Assembly: GCA_003644325.1 (NCBI GenBank)
Contig: QNCA01000131.1
Location: 1-5,402 of the forward strand
Direction of reading: 5' to 3'
DNA: 5,402 bases
Origin: Planctomycetota bacterium
GTDB lineage: Bacteria; Planctomycetota; B129-G9
Made by a program: the position numbers and the translations under genes. Shown one piece after another: positions 1-5,383 of this stretch. The first letter of the stretch is position 1. The number at the start of each line of letters is the position of its first letter. The notes under the pieces were generated by a model that did not search any database, was not told the DNA's origin, and was given only the letters and a program-made list of their open reading frames with translations.

Positions 1-2
1 AC

Positions 3-31
3 GATCCGTTCCGACAAGGGCGGAACGGCTC
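3..31 (-). terminator. Hairpin after the last gene, possible operon terminator
   Basis: The arms CCGTTCCG (6-13) and CGGAACGG (21-28) pair perfectly around a 7-base loop. Two more pairs follow a single mismatch at the base. The stem begins 38 bases past the final stop codon. Only five bases (ATCGT) remain on the minus strand before the window ends and no T-run is visible in them, so it may instead be a 3'-end stabilising hairpin or end in a U-tract beyond the edge. Confidence 0.4.
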
Positions 32-66
32 CGTAATTGGTAACAGTCACCGAGGTTAACAAAAAC

Positions 67-1551
67 TCAGTCAACTTGAGTATCCTTTAGATTTTTCAGG
101 GCGCTCTTCAAGGCGTCAACGGTTTCTTTCAGTTCGAAGAGTCTTCTTTTGCCCTCGACTTTTTCGATTGAGCCGTTTTGGATTTGCTTTCTGATTTCAC
201 TTATCCTCTTTTCGAGGTCCGCAATTCTGCCGGGTGTGTTCGCCAGGAATTCGCGCTGGCGGAGGATTTCCCGGCGGCAGTTGTTCAGCGCCATGATGGA
301 GTATGCCGTCACGAGGGAGGGATTGCCCTCGTACCAGCGCGCCTCGTGGGGATTGACCCATGAGCCGTCTTTGCCTTGCAGGCTTGCCAGCTTTTGCGAG
401 AGTTCCAGCGCCCAGTTGTGTTTCTTCCCGTTTGGCGTCTCCAGGATGTGTTTGCCGTACAGGAGCAGCGCCTTGCTCATGGTGTGGTAGTAATAGAAGA
501 GTCCCTGTTTGTCGGCGTTTTTATTGAGCGTGGTGCTGAAGCCGGGGTTGCGGTCCAGCGAGTAGTTTCTGAGGACCCAGCGGAATGCCGCGCGCAGCCT
601 GGGGTCGCTCCGGTCGATGCCGGCGTATATCATCGACTTCAGAAAGGCGTAGGTCATGCTGCCGTAACTGAGGAACATCTCCCTGTCGTCGGGGGCGTTG
701 ACCACTACCTTGCTCTCGTAGGGCGCATATCGAGCGCCGCCGTCGTTGATTGGTATGATCTTTTCGTGTCTCTGGTCGTAGTCGTTCGTGTCGGTGAGAT
801 TTTGGCAGCGCCGGAGGAAGACGACGGCCTTCTTGAAGGTTTCGTCCCCCGGGTCCAGTCCCGTCTCCCTGAGCGCCTCGAGCGCCCACTGGGTGTTGGA
901 CAAATCCGGTCGGGTGAATCTGCCGCCGTAGCCGATGCCTCCGTAATACTTGTGGTCGGGGTTAAGTTTGTCTTCTTCATTGAATTGTTGCGATTTTATG
1001 AATCCCTGCGCCTTTTTGATGACGTCGGCGTATTTTCCCGCGTCCACTGCGGCCAGCGCCATTGCCGCGATGGAGGTGCGGTAGTTTTCCAGGCCCTGAC
1101 CGGCGTTGGTTATAGAGCCGTTTTCCTGTATGTGTTCTTCCAGGTATCTCAGCGCTTTTCTGAAATATTCTTTTGACATCTCCCTTTCGGCGAAGGGACT
1201 GCGGGCTATCGCGTTGACCACGAGCGCGGTAACGCCGACGTCGCCCCGGTATCGCTCGCCCTGTCCCGTGGTGAGTGTTACGCCGTAGGAGCCGTCTTTG
1301 CCGTTTACCGCCGACGCAAGGTACCCGATGCCTCGCTCAATGGCTGCGTCGATCGGGTCTATAAGGGCGTCCGGCTCGTTGTAACGGCCGGCATCGGGCC
1401 TTGTCGCTTCGGCTTTGTGCTCCTTCGCGGGGGTGGCGCGCTCCCGCTCCCGTGACGGCTCTCCGGCGGTATCGGCCGGGGCGGCGCATCCGCAGAGGGC
1501 CGCTGCCGTCAGTACCGTTATTGCGAACAGCGTGTACGTCTTGATGGTCAT
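67..1551 (-). CDS. Toroid-fold lipoprotein (prenyltransferase/squalene-oxidase repeat) with coiled-coil tail
   Basis: Predicted lipoprotein of 494 residues built on an alpha/alpha-toroid. Residues 1-22 form a lipoprotein signal (hydrophobic stretch, then L-C-G-C, lipidated Cys at 22). A charged, disordered-looking linker follows to about residue 62. The toroid spans about 65-430. It has a KDGSYG repeat near 85, PINDGGARY near 267, SYGSMTYAFLKSMIYAG at 295-311, YYYHT at 353-357 and a QW-like Q-G-K-D-G-S-W at 392-398. Residues 440-490 form a charged coiled coil. These blocks match a toroid family common in Planctomycetota, whose members as I recall them usually lack such a tail. The DXDD acid motif of squalene-hopene cyclase is absent, so no reaction is assigned. 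The start at 1551 is chosen over the ATG at 1566 because GGGAGG lies 5 bases before it and the signal peptide begins there. It is the last gene of the operon, 34 bases after its paralogue. Substrate or partner is unknown. Confidence 0.85.
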   Translation of the reverse strand: MTIKTYTLFAITVLTAAALCGCAAPADTAGEPSRERERATPAKEHKAEATRPDAGRYNEPDALIDPIDAAIERGIGYLASAVNGKDGSYGVTLTTGQGERYRGDVGVTALVVNAIARSPFAEREMSKEYFRKALRYLEEHIQENGSITNAGQGLENYRTSIAAMALAAVDAGKYADVIKKAQGFIKSQQFNEEDKLNPDHKYYGGIGYGGRFTRPDLSNTQWALEALRETGLDPGDETFKKAVVFLRRCQNLTDTNDYDQRHEKIIPINDGGARYAPYESKVVVNAPDDREMFLSYGSMTYAFLKSMIYAGIDRSDPRLRAAFRWVLRNYSLDRNPGFSTTLNKNADKQGLFYYYHTMSKALLLYGKHILETPNGKKHNWALELSQKLASLQGKDGSWVNPHEARWYEGNPSLVTAYSIMALNNCRREILRQREFLANTPGRIADLEKRISEIRKQIQNGSIEKVEGKRRLFELKETVDALKSALKNLKDTQVD

Positions 1552-1556
1552 CTCGG

Positions 1557-1562
1557 CCTCCC
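1557..1562 (-). promoter_or_regulatory. Shine-Dalgarno of the lipoprotein gene
   Basis: Minus strand reads GGGAGG, then CCGAG, then the ATG at 1551. This five-base spacing selects the internal start over the ATG at 1566, which would overlap the Shine-Dalgarno itself. Confidence 0.75.
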
Positions 1563-1585
1563 ACATGGTAAAGGGCCTTCAAGGA

Positions 1586-3013
1586 TTATTCCCCAAAGGC
1601 GATAGTCTGCTCCAGTTCCGCCAGTTTGTCATTGAGTTCTTTCTGCTTCAGCATCAGTTCTTTCATTTTCTTCGTGCCGTCTTGTTTGTTGATGTCACCG
1701 CTTTCCATGCCCCTGGTGGTTTTGGTCATTTCCAGGTTTAGATTCTTCAGGGATTCAAGAATGCCGGCATGGTATTTCTCCTGTGCGGTCAGTTCAGCCC
1801 GGCAGTTTATCAGGGTGAGGATGCAGTACGAGGTGACGAGGGATGGATTGCCCTCGTACCAGCGCTCTTCGTATTTATTTACCCAGGAGCCGTCCTTCCG
1901 CTGGATGGAGATTATCTTTTGGGCGAGTTCGACGGCCCAGTTGTGCGCCTTTCCGTCGGGTGTGTGCAGGATGTGCGCGCCGTAGAGGAGGAGCGCCTTG
2001 CCCATTGTGTGATAATAGTAGTACAGGCCCTGTTTGTCGGCGTTCTTATTGAGTGTTGTGCTGAAGCCCGGGTTTCGTTCGAATGTATAGTTTTTCAGGA
2101 TCCACCTGAACGCTGCGCGCAGCCGGGGGTCCTGACGGTCCACGCCGGCGTATATCATCGACTTCAGGAAGGCGGCGGTCATGCTGCCGTAGGAGGGCAG
2201 CAGGAGTTTTCCGTCGGGGGCGTCCACTTTCACCTTGCTGCCCACGGGGTTGTGGCGCGCGCCGCCGTCGTTTATCGGGATTATCTTGTCGCTCTTCTGG
2301 TCGAAGTCGTTGGTGTCGGTCAGGTTCTGGCAACGCTGCAGGAAGAGCACGGCCTTTTTGAAGACCTCGTCGTTCGGGTCCACGCCGGTCTCCCTGAGGC
2401 CCTGGAGGGCAAACTCGGTCGGCGGCAGCGACGGCCTGACCACGTGTCCGTAGCCTATGCCGCCATACCGGTAGTTCGATTTGTCTATCTTGTCGTGCTC
2501 GTCGAACTGTTCCTTTTTCAGAAAGTCCTGTCCATTTTTGATAATCTTTCCGTACTTGTCAGGCTCGTTTAGGGCGTTGAATGCCATGATGGCGATGGCG
2601 GTCTTATAGACCGACAGTCCCTGACCCTTATTCATTATGGAGCCGTCCTTCTGGATGTGCTTTTCCAGGTAGGCTATCGCCTTTTTCATATAGTCCTTTT
2701 TCAATTCCTCTTTGGCGAAGGGGCTTTTTGCCGCCGCCGCCACCGCCAGGCCCGTAATGCCCACGTCGTCCGCGTACTTCAGGTTGCCCCCTTTATCGGG
2801 CGCCATGTATCCGAACGAGCCGTCTTCCTTTACGTTCTTTTCGTAATATGCCAGGCCCTCCTTGATTGCCCGGTCAATCTCGGCGCGCAACTTTGCGGCC
2901 GGCGCCGGTTCGGGCTTTTTCGGTTCGGCTTTCTCGTCTGCAACGGCCTGTGACAGGAGGAAGCAAAGAATAACACCGGTAAGGGCGGCAAACCTCGGTC
3001 TTCTGGAAATCAT
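1586..3013 (-). CDS. Secreted toroid-fold protein (prenyltransferase/squalene-oxidase repeat) with coiled-coil tail
   Basis: Predicted exported protein of 475 residues, paralogous to the lipoprotein encoded just downstream. Residues 1-25 are a Sec signal peptide (RR-PR basic start, hydrophobic core, A-V-A before D26) with no lipobox, so the mature protein should be soluble. A Lys/Pro-rich linker runs to about 40. The toroid spans about 43-410. It includes KDGSI near 122, PINDGGARH at 246-254, SYGSMTAAFLKSMIYAG at 274-290, YYYYHT at 331-336 and a QW-like Q-R-K-D-G-S-W at 371-377. A coiled coil fills about 410-470. By eye well over half of the toroid residues match the paralogue, most densely after residue 210. 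No DXDD motif and no obvious zinc ligands of protein prenyltransferases are seen. The frame stays open to a GTG at 3082 that overlaps the previous gene's stop as GTGA. However, that GTG has no Shine-Dalgarno and would put 23 polar residues ahead of the signal peptide. The start at 3013 has GAGGAG seven bases upstream. Confidence 0.86.
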   Translation of the reverse strand: MISRRPRFAALTGVILCFLLSQAVADEKAEPKKPEPAPAAKLRAEIDRAIKEGLAYYEKNVKEDGSFGYMAPDKGGNLKYADDVGITGLAVAAAAKSPFAKEELKKDYMKKAIAYLEKHIQKDGSIMNKGQGLSVYKTAIAIMAFNALNEPDKYGKIIKNGQDFLKKEQFDEHDKIDKSNYRYGGIGYGHVVRPSLPPTEFALQGLRETGVDPNDEVFKKAVLFLQRCQNLTDTNDFDQKSDKIIPINDGGARHNPVGSKVKVDAPDGKLLLPSYGSMTAAFLKSMIYAGVDRQDPRLRAAFRWILKNYTFERNPGFSTTLNKNADKQGLYYYYHTMGKALLLYGAHILHTPDGKAHNWAVELAQKIISIQRKDGSWVNKYEERWYEGNPSLVTSYCILTLINCRAELTAQEKYHAGILESLKNLNLEMTKTTRGMESGDINKQDGTKKMKELMLKQKELNDKLAELEQTIAFGE

Positions 3014-3020
3014 CTCGTTA

Positions 3021-3026
3021 CTCCTC
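3021..3026 (-). promoter_or_regulatory. Shine-Dalgarno of the secreted toroid gene
   Basis: Minus strand reads GAGGAG, then TAACGAG, then the ATG at 3013. It favours this start over the GTG at 3082 that overlaps the preceding stop codon. Confidence 0.72.
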
Positions 3027-3078
3027 ACAGAATGGTGTTGATGCTGATGGGAAGATAAGGAACGTCCTGTCCGTCCGT

Positions 3079-4941
3079 TCACCCGTTTTTCAGGTCTTTC
3101 TCGAGTTTGGAGATTTCCTTTTCAAGTTGTGCAATCTGTTTTTCGATTTCGCTCTTTTTGGAGCGCAATTGGCGGATGAGAGCCGGGTCCCCGTCCATTT
3201 CCCGCTCTACGGCGAGGTCCTGCGCGACGGTTTTCAGGTTCTGCTTCAGCGCGTACACCGAGGCCCGCTTTTCTGCAAGTGATGCCTGCATGTCCAGCAT
3301 TGTTATCTTCGCGGCTACTTCTTCGGGCGTTTCTTCGCCTTTTAATTTTCGAATCTCCGCCGCGCACTCATACTTCGCCAGTTCGGCGCGGAGCAGCATT
3401 GCGCGTCGCCTGTCCTCGAAATATTTCAGATTTGCCTCGTAGCCTTTCAGTTCGGCCCTGTATTCCTCCGCCAGTTCCTTGTCGTTTTCCTTCAGCGAGT
3501 CCGCGATGTTTTTCTCGGCGGCCTTTATATAGGCGCGGATCTTCTCAATTTCCGGCAGCAGGCGGAACGCTCCGATTTCGTTTCTCAGGATTTTGCCGTT
3601 GCGCTCAAGTTCGGCCAGTTTTATCTGTAACTCCAGGCGCTCCTTCCCGCCGCCCGCCGTTTCGAGTGTCCGCGCTATCCGGAGCCTCTCAAGTCGGACC
3701 TGCGCCAGTTTCAGTTCGTTCTCCACGTTTTCCTCTTTGTCTTTGTAGAATTTCTTTTCGCCTTCCAGCATGGCCTGATTTGCTTTGCTTACGCCGCGCA
3801 GCGCTCCCTCCTCGGCTTCGTTTTCAGCGATTGATTTATAATAGTAATGATACCCCCTTGCCAGTTCCTTTCTGGCGACCTCCAGGTGCGCGTAGAAAAA
3901 CTCCAACTCGGAATTCAGTTTTTCTACGAGTTTCGCGTCGCCTTTCTTGAGGGCCTTTCTCAGTTCAGCGGTCGCGGACAGTATCTCGGGCTCGATTTTT
4001 TTTCTTATCTTCGAGCGCAGTGCGTCTATTTCCGCCGCCTGTTGGATCAATCCTTTCAGCCATTTTATCCTTAATTCGTGAATCTTGATGCCGAGACGGA
4101 GTTTCCCCAGCGCCTTCTCGCCGGCGCCGGAACGTCCCGCGGTCTCCAGTTTCCTCTTGAGTGCGACCAGGTTTGTCAAATCGGTTTGCAGGTTTTCCTT
4201 CACCAGGCGCGTTTCCGTTGCCGGCTCGATTATCAATGTGACGCCGGTCTTGACGTCGGGAATGCGCTTTGAGTTGGTCACGAATATCTCGTCGAACGCG
4301 CCCAGCGCACGGGGGTTGTCCAGCACCGTGTTGGGGCTGTGGTAGTTCGCGATGAGCGATTTTTCTCTGTTCGGGCGATATACCTTTATATTGGCGCCGG
4401 TGTCTGGATCGACATCCACGCCGAACTGGCCGACGAAGGCCCATCCCCAGCCGCCTATCGGCCTCGACAGCCGCGTGTCAATCAACATCTCTTCCGTGCG
4501 GCAACGCTTCGTCCGGCCGCCTTCCTTCCATTCCACCCAGGCTATTACCCTGTCTCCCGGCAGGTCCACCCTGTCGGCCGCCTCGCGATTCGCGTAAGAA
4601 TAAGGCTTTAGTCCCGCTTCTATCAGGGCGGCGTGAAGGTCCGACGGCTTGATGTCCGCCGCGAGTACGCTTTCGTGCGTCTTGCCGCCCGGCGCGCATG
4701 CAATCAACTCCATCGGTTTGCCCCCGGAGTCTTTTATCAGGATGTACCCGTCAAATTCAATCCGCCGCTCCCGGCTGTAATACCGCACCCCGCCGAACAT
4801 TTTGGGTTCGTTTTGGCGGATGGATTCATCGCCGACCTCTGTGGACGACGGGGCCGAAAGCGCTCCCCGGCTTTCGCCCGCGAAAAGGCCGACCGCCGCC
4901 GTGATGAGGGAAAACAGAATAATACGTCCTGATAGATGCAT
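3079..4941 (-). CDS. Exported YdjY-domain protein with long C-terminal coiled coil
   Basis: Predicted exported protein of 620 residues and first gene of the operon. Residues 1-26 look like a signal peptide (cleavage probably after SRG, before A27). Residues about 48-240 resemble the YdjY-type domain widespread in Planctomycetota. Visible elements are a beta-rich IEFDGYILIKD segment, C-A-P-G-G-K-T-H-E-S at 82-91, PSDLHAALIEAGLKP at 99-113, an AWVEWKEGG strand, GWGWAFVGQFG at 164-174 and a closing LDNP-ALGAFDE segment near 207-217. The role of this domain is not established to my knowledge. From about 245 to the end the protein is almost wholly Lys/Glu/Leu/Ala-rich helix, consistent with a long coiled coil broken near 265-280, 363-385, 428-434 and 580-586. 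Two related segments occur at 331-354 and 483-506. The start at 4941 is chosen over the ATGs at 4980 and 4977 because GGAGG lies five bases upstream and the signal peptide begins there. The coiled coil might span the periplasm or scaffold the two toroid proteins; this is inference. Confidence 0.82.
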   Translation of the reverse strand: MHLSGRIILFSLITAAVGLFAGESRGALSAPSSTEVGDESIRQNEPKMFGGVRYYSRERRIEFDGYILIKDSGGKPMELIACAPGGKTHESVLAADIKPSDLHAALIEAGLKPYSYANREAADRVDLPGDRVIAWVEWKEGGRTKRCRTEEMLIDTRLSRPIGGWGWAFVGQFGVDVDPDTGANIKVYRPNREKSLIANYHSPNTVLDNPRALGAFDEIFVTNSKRIPDVKTGVTLIIEPATETRLVKENLQTDLTNLVALKRKLETAGRSGAGEKALGKLRLGIKIHELRIKWLKGLIQQAAEIDALRSKIRKKIEPEILSATAELRKALKKGDAKLVEKLNSELEFFYAHLEVARKELARGYHYYYKSIAENEAEEGALRGVSKANQAMLEGEKKFYKDKEENVENELKLAQVRLERLRIARTLETAGGGKERLELQIKLAELERNGKILRNEIGAFRLLPEIEKIRAYIKAAEKNIADSLKENDKELAEEYRAELKGYEANLKYFEDRRRAMLLRAELAKYECAAEIRKLKGEETPEEVAAKITMLDMQASLAEKRASVYALKQNLKTVAQDLAVEREMDGDPALIRQLRSKKSEIEKQIAQLEKEISKLEKDLKNG

Positions 4942-4946
4942 GTTGG

Positions 4947-4951
4947 CCTCC
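4947..4951 (-). promoter_or_regulatory. Shine-Dalgarno of the YdjY/coiled-coil gene
   Basis: Minus strand reads GGAGG, then CCAAC, then the ATG at 4941. The string GGAGGCC also precedes the lipoprotein start, so two genes share the same initiation signal. Confidence 0.78.
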
Positions 4952-4952
4952 G

Positions 4953-4970
4953 ATAATACGCATAATACGC
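4953..4970. repeat. Tandem 9-bp repeat next to the Shine-Dalgarno
   Basis: ATAATACGC occurs twice head to tail on the plus strand (4953-4961 and 4962-4970), directly abutting the first gene's ribosome-binding site. On the minus strand each unit contains TATTAT, which resembles a -10 box, but no -35 is suitably placed. Confidence 0.5.
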
Positions 4971-4995
4971 GCCACATCATCCCGCAAAATCAATA

Positions 4996-5027
4996 CCAGC
5001 GTACGCACCCATGCGCCGGGACGCTGG
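4996..5027 (-). repeat. Strong bulged hairpin 54 bases upstream of the first start codon
   Basis: In the minus-strand transcript CCAGCGT pairs with ACGCTGG. After a four-base bulge (CCCG) GCGCA pairs with TGCGT (one G-U), closing a TGGG loop. That gives about 12 bp in 32 bases. The downstream sequence TATTGATTTTG is moderately U-rich, so an attenuator or weak terminator is conceivable. A stabilising or translational control element is also possible. Confidence 0.45.
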
Positions 5028-5035
5028 GAATCGCG

Positions 5036-5051
5036 TTAAGTTCTAACTTAA
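5036..5051. repeat. AT-rich palindrome TTAAGTT-CT-AACTTAA
   Basis: Perfect 7-base arms are separated by two bases, in an otherwise GC-rich stretch. The symmetry and short spacer suit a dimeric DNA-binding protein better than an RNA hairpin. No regulator gene is present in the window, so an operator role is only a possibility. Confidence 0.4.
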
Positions 5052-5101
5052 TATACGCTTGCGGCGTCAGGTCTGTTGGGCGAGGCAACAGGCGTCGTAT
5101 A
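5052..5101 (-). repeat. Nested inverted repeats in the leader
   Basis: The outer arms are TATACG (minus strand, 5101 to 5096) and CGTATA (5057 to 5052). Inside them CTGTTG and CAACAG (5091-5086 and 5078-5073) form a 6-bp stem with a 7-base loop. Together they could fold as one branched or interrupted stem in the transcript. A repeated GGCGTC also occurs at 5063-5068 and 5091-5096 on the plus strand. Confidence 0.4.
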
Positions 5102-5130
5102 CCCGGCCCGGTCCGTTGTAGCCCAATGCT

Positions 5131-5163
5131 TCACCCTGGCCAGAATTTATACATGGGGGGCAT
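5131..5163 (-). other. Possible ten-codon leader peptide (MPPMYKFWPG)
   Basis: On the minus strand ATG at 5163 opens a ten-codon frame ending in TGA at 5133-5131. GAGG lies eight bases upstream, a workable ribosome-binding site. The peptide has a Pro-Pro pair and Tyr, Phe and Trp within four residues, and it precedes several inverted repeats. That layout recalls attenuator leader peptides, but so short a frame also arises often by chance. Confidence 0.2.
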
Positions 5164-5354
5164 GGGGTGCGCCTCGTACCTCCGGCCCGCGCGGGCAAGG
5201 GCTCCCTGCTTCCCGATCGACCTCGGGCGCCGGTCTACGAACGATGTCGAAATTCTCCTTTCACCGCTTCGCAGTTGGCCGTGTGCAAACTCTCGCCTCT
5301 CGGTTCCGGCCTTCCAGTCCTGATGTGTTTTGACGGGAAGTGTCAGCCGAAAAA

Positions 5355-5383
5355 ATTTTAGCAAAAATCGTGAAAAGCGGCAA
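5355..5383 (-). promoter_or_regulatory. Predicted sigma70-type operon promoter
   Basis: On the minus strand the -35 box TTGCCG (5383 to 5378) is separated by exactly 17 bases from the -10 box TAAAAT (5360 to 5355). The -10 is preceded by TGC, an extended -10 motif. A run of T just upstream (5389 to 5384) could act as an UP element. Transcription would start near 5348, giving a leader of about 400 bases before the first gene. This is the best promoter match I found upstream of the operon, but assignment from sequence alone is uncertain, and sigma factor preferences of this organism are unknown. Confidence 0.5.

Larger units (their letters stand above)
4942..5348 (-). other. Long non-coding leader of the operon, rich in inverted repeats
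   Basis: About 400 bases between the predicted transcription start and the first gene hold no convincing protein gene. The longest minus-strand frame here needs a TTG that falls inside the promoter, and the plus-strand frames have odd composition and no credible start signal. The stretch contains several inverted repeats: arms at 5277-5281/5307-5311, 5212-5216/5223-5227, a 12-bp palindrome at 5185-5196, nested stems at 5052-5101, a palindrome at 5036-5051 and a bulged hairpin at 4996-5027. I do not recognise a known riboswitch, tRNA, SRP RNA, RNase P or tmRNA. It may be a structured leader, an independent small RNA, or unconstrained spacer DNA. Confidence 0.4.

Noticed and set aside
39..51. 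Short inverted repeat GGTAACAGTCACC after the last stop
   Set aside because: It gives only a 5-bp stem with one wobble and a 3-base loop. It is weak beside the adjacent 8-bp hairpin.
376..1176. 266-codon plus-strand frame opposite the lipoprotein gene (a similar one lies at 1769-2572)
   Set aside because: These two are antisense shadows of the paralogous toroid genes. They resemble each other only because the genes they oppose are duplicated.
1563..1585. Small palindromes (CCTTGAAGG, AAGGCCCTT) between the two toroid genes
   Set aside because: They are too short, with too small a loop, to act as a terminator or processing hairpin. The 34-base gap looks like plain operon spacing.
67..3013. 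Squalene-hopene or other terpenoid cyclase activity
   Set aside because: The toroid repeat and QW-like motif are present, but the DXDD motif is missing, the proteins are shorter than full cyclases, and both are exported. A thioester motif of the alpha-2-macroglobulin type (GCGEQ) is also absent.
3014..3082. N-terminal extension of the secreted toroid protein to a GTG overlapping the previous stop (GTGA)
   Set aside because: A GTGA overlap can mean translational coupling. Here it lacks a Shine-Dalgarno and adds a polar His/Ser/Arg-rich stretch before a clear signal peptide, whereas the ATG at 3013 has GAGGAG.
4962..4993. Alternative promoter TTGATT to TATTAT close to the first gene
   Set aside because: The spacer is 20 bases, too long for a standard sigma70 promoter, and it would leave almost no room before the ribosome-binding site.
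4802..5323. 173-codon plus-strand frame running from within the YdjY gene into the leader
   Set aside because: Its first part is the antisense of a well-supported gene, and its product lacks domain-like features and a start signal.
5131..5364. 77-codon minus-strand frame upstream of the operon
   Set aside because: It needs a TTG start that overlaps the predicted -10 box. It has no Shine-Dalgarno, Arg-rich low-credibility composition and no family I recognise. Only its last ten codons from the internal ATG are noted, as a possible leader peptide.
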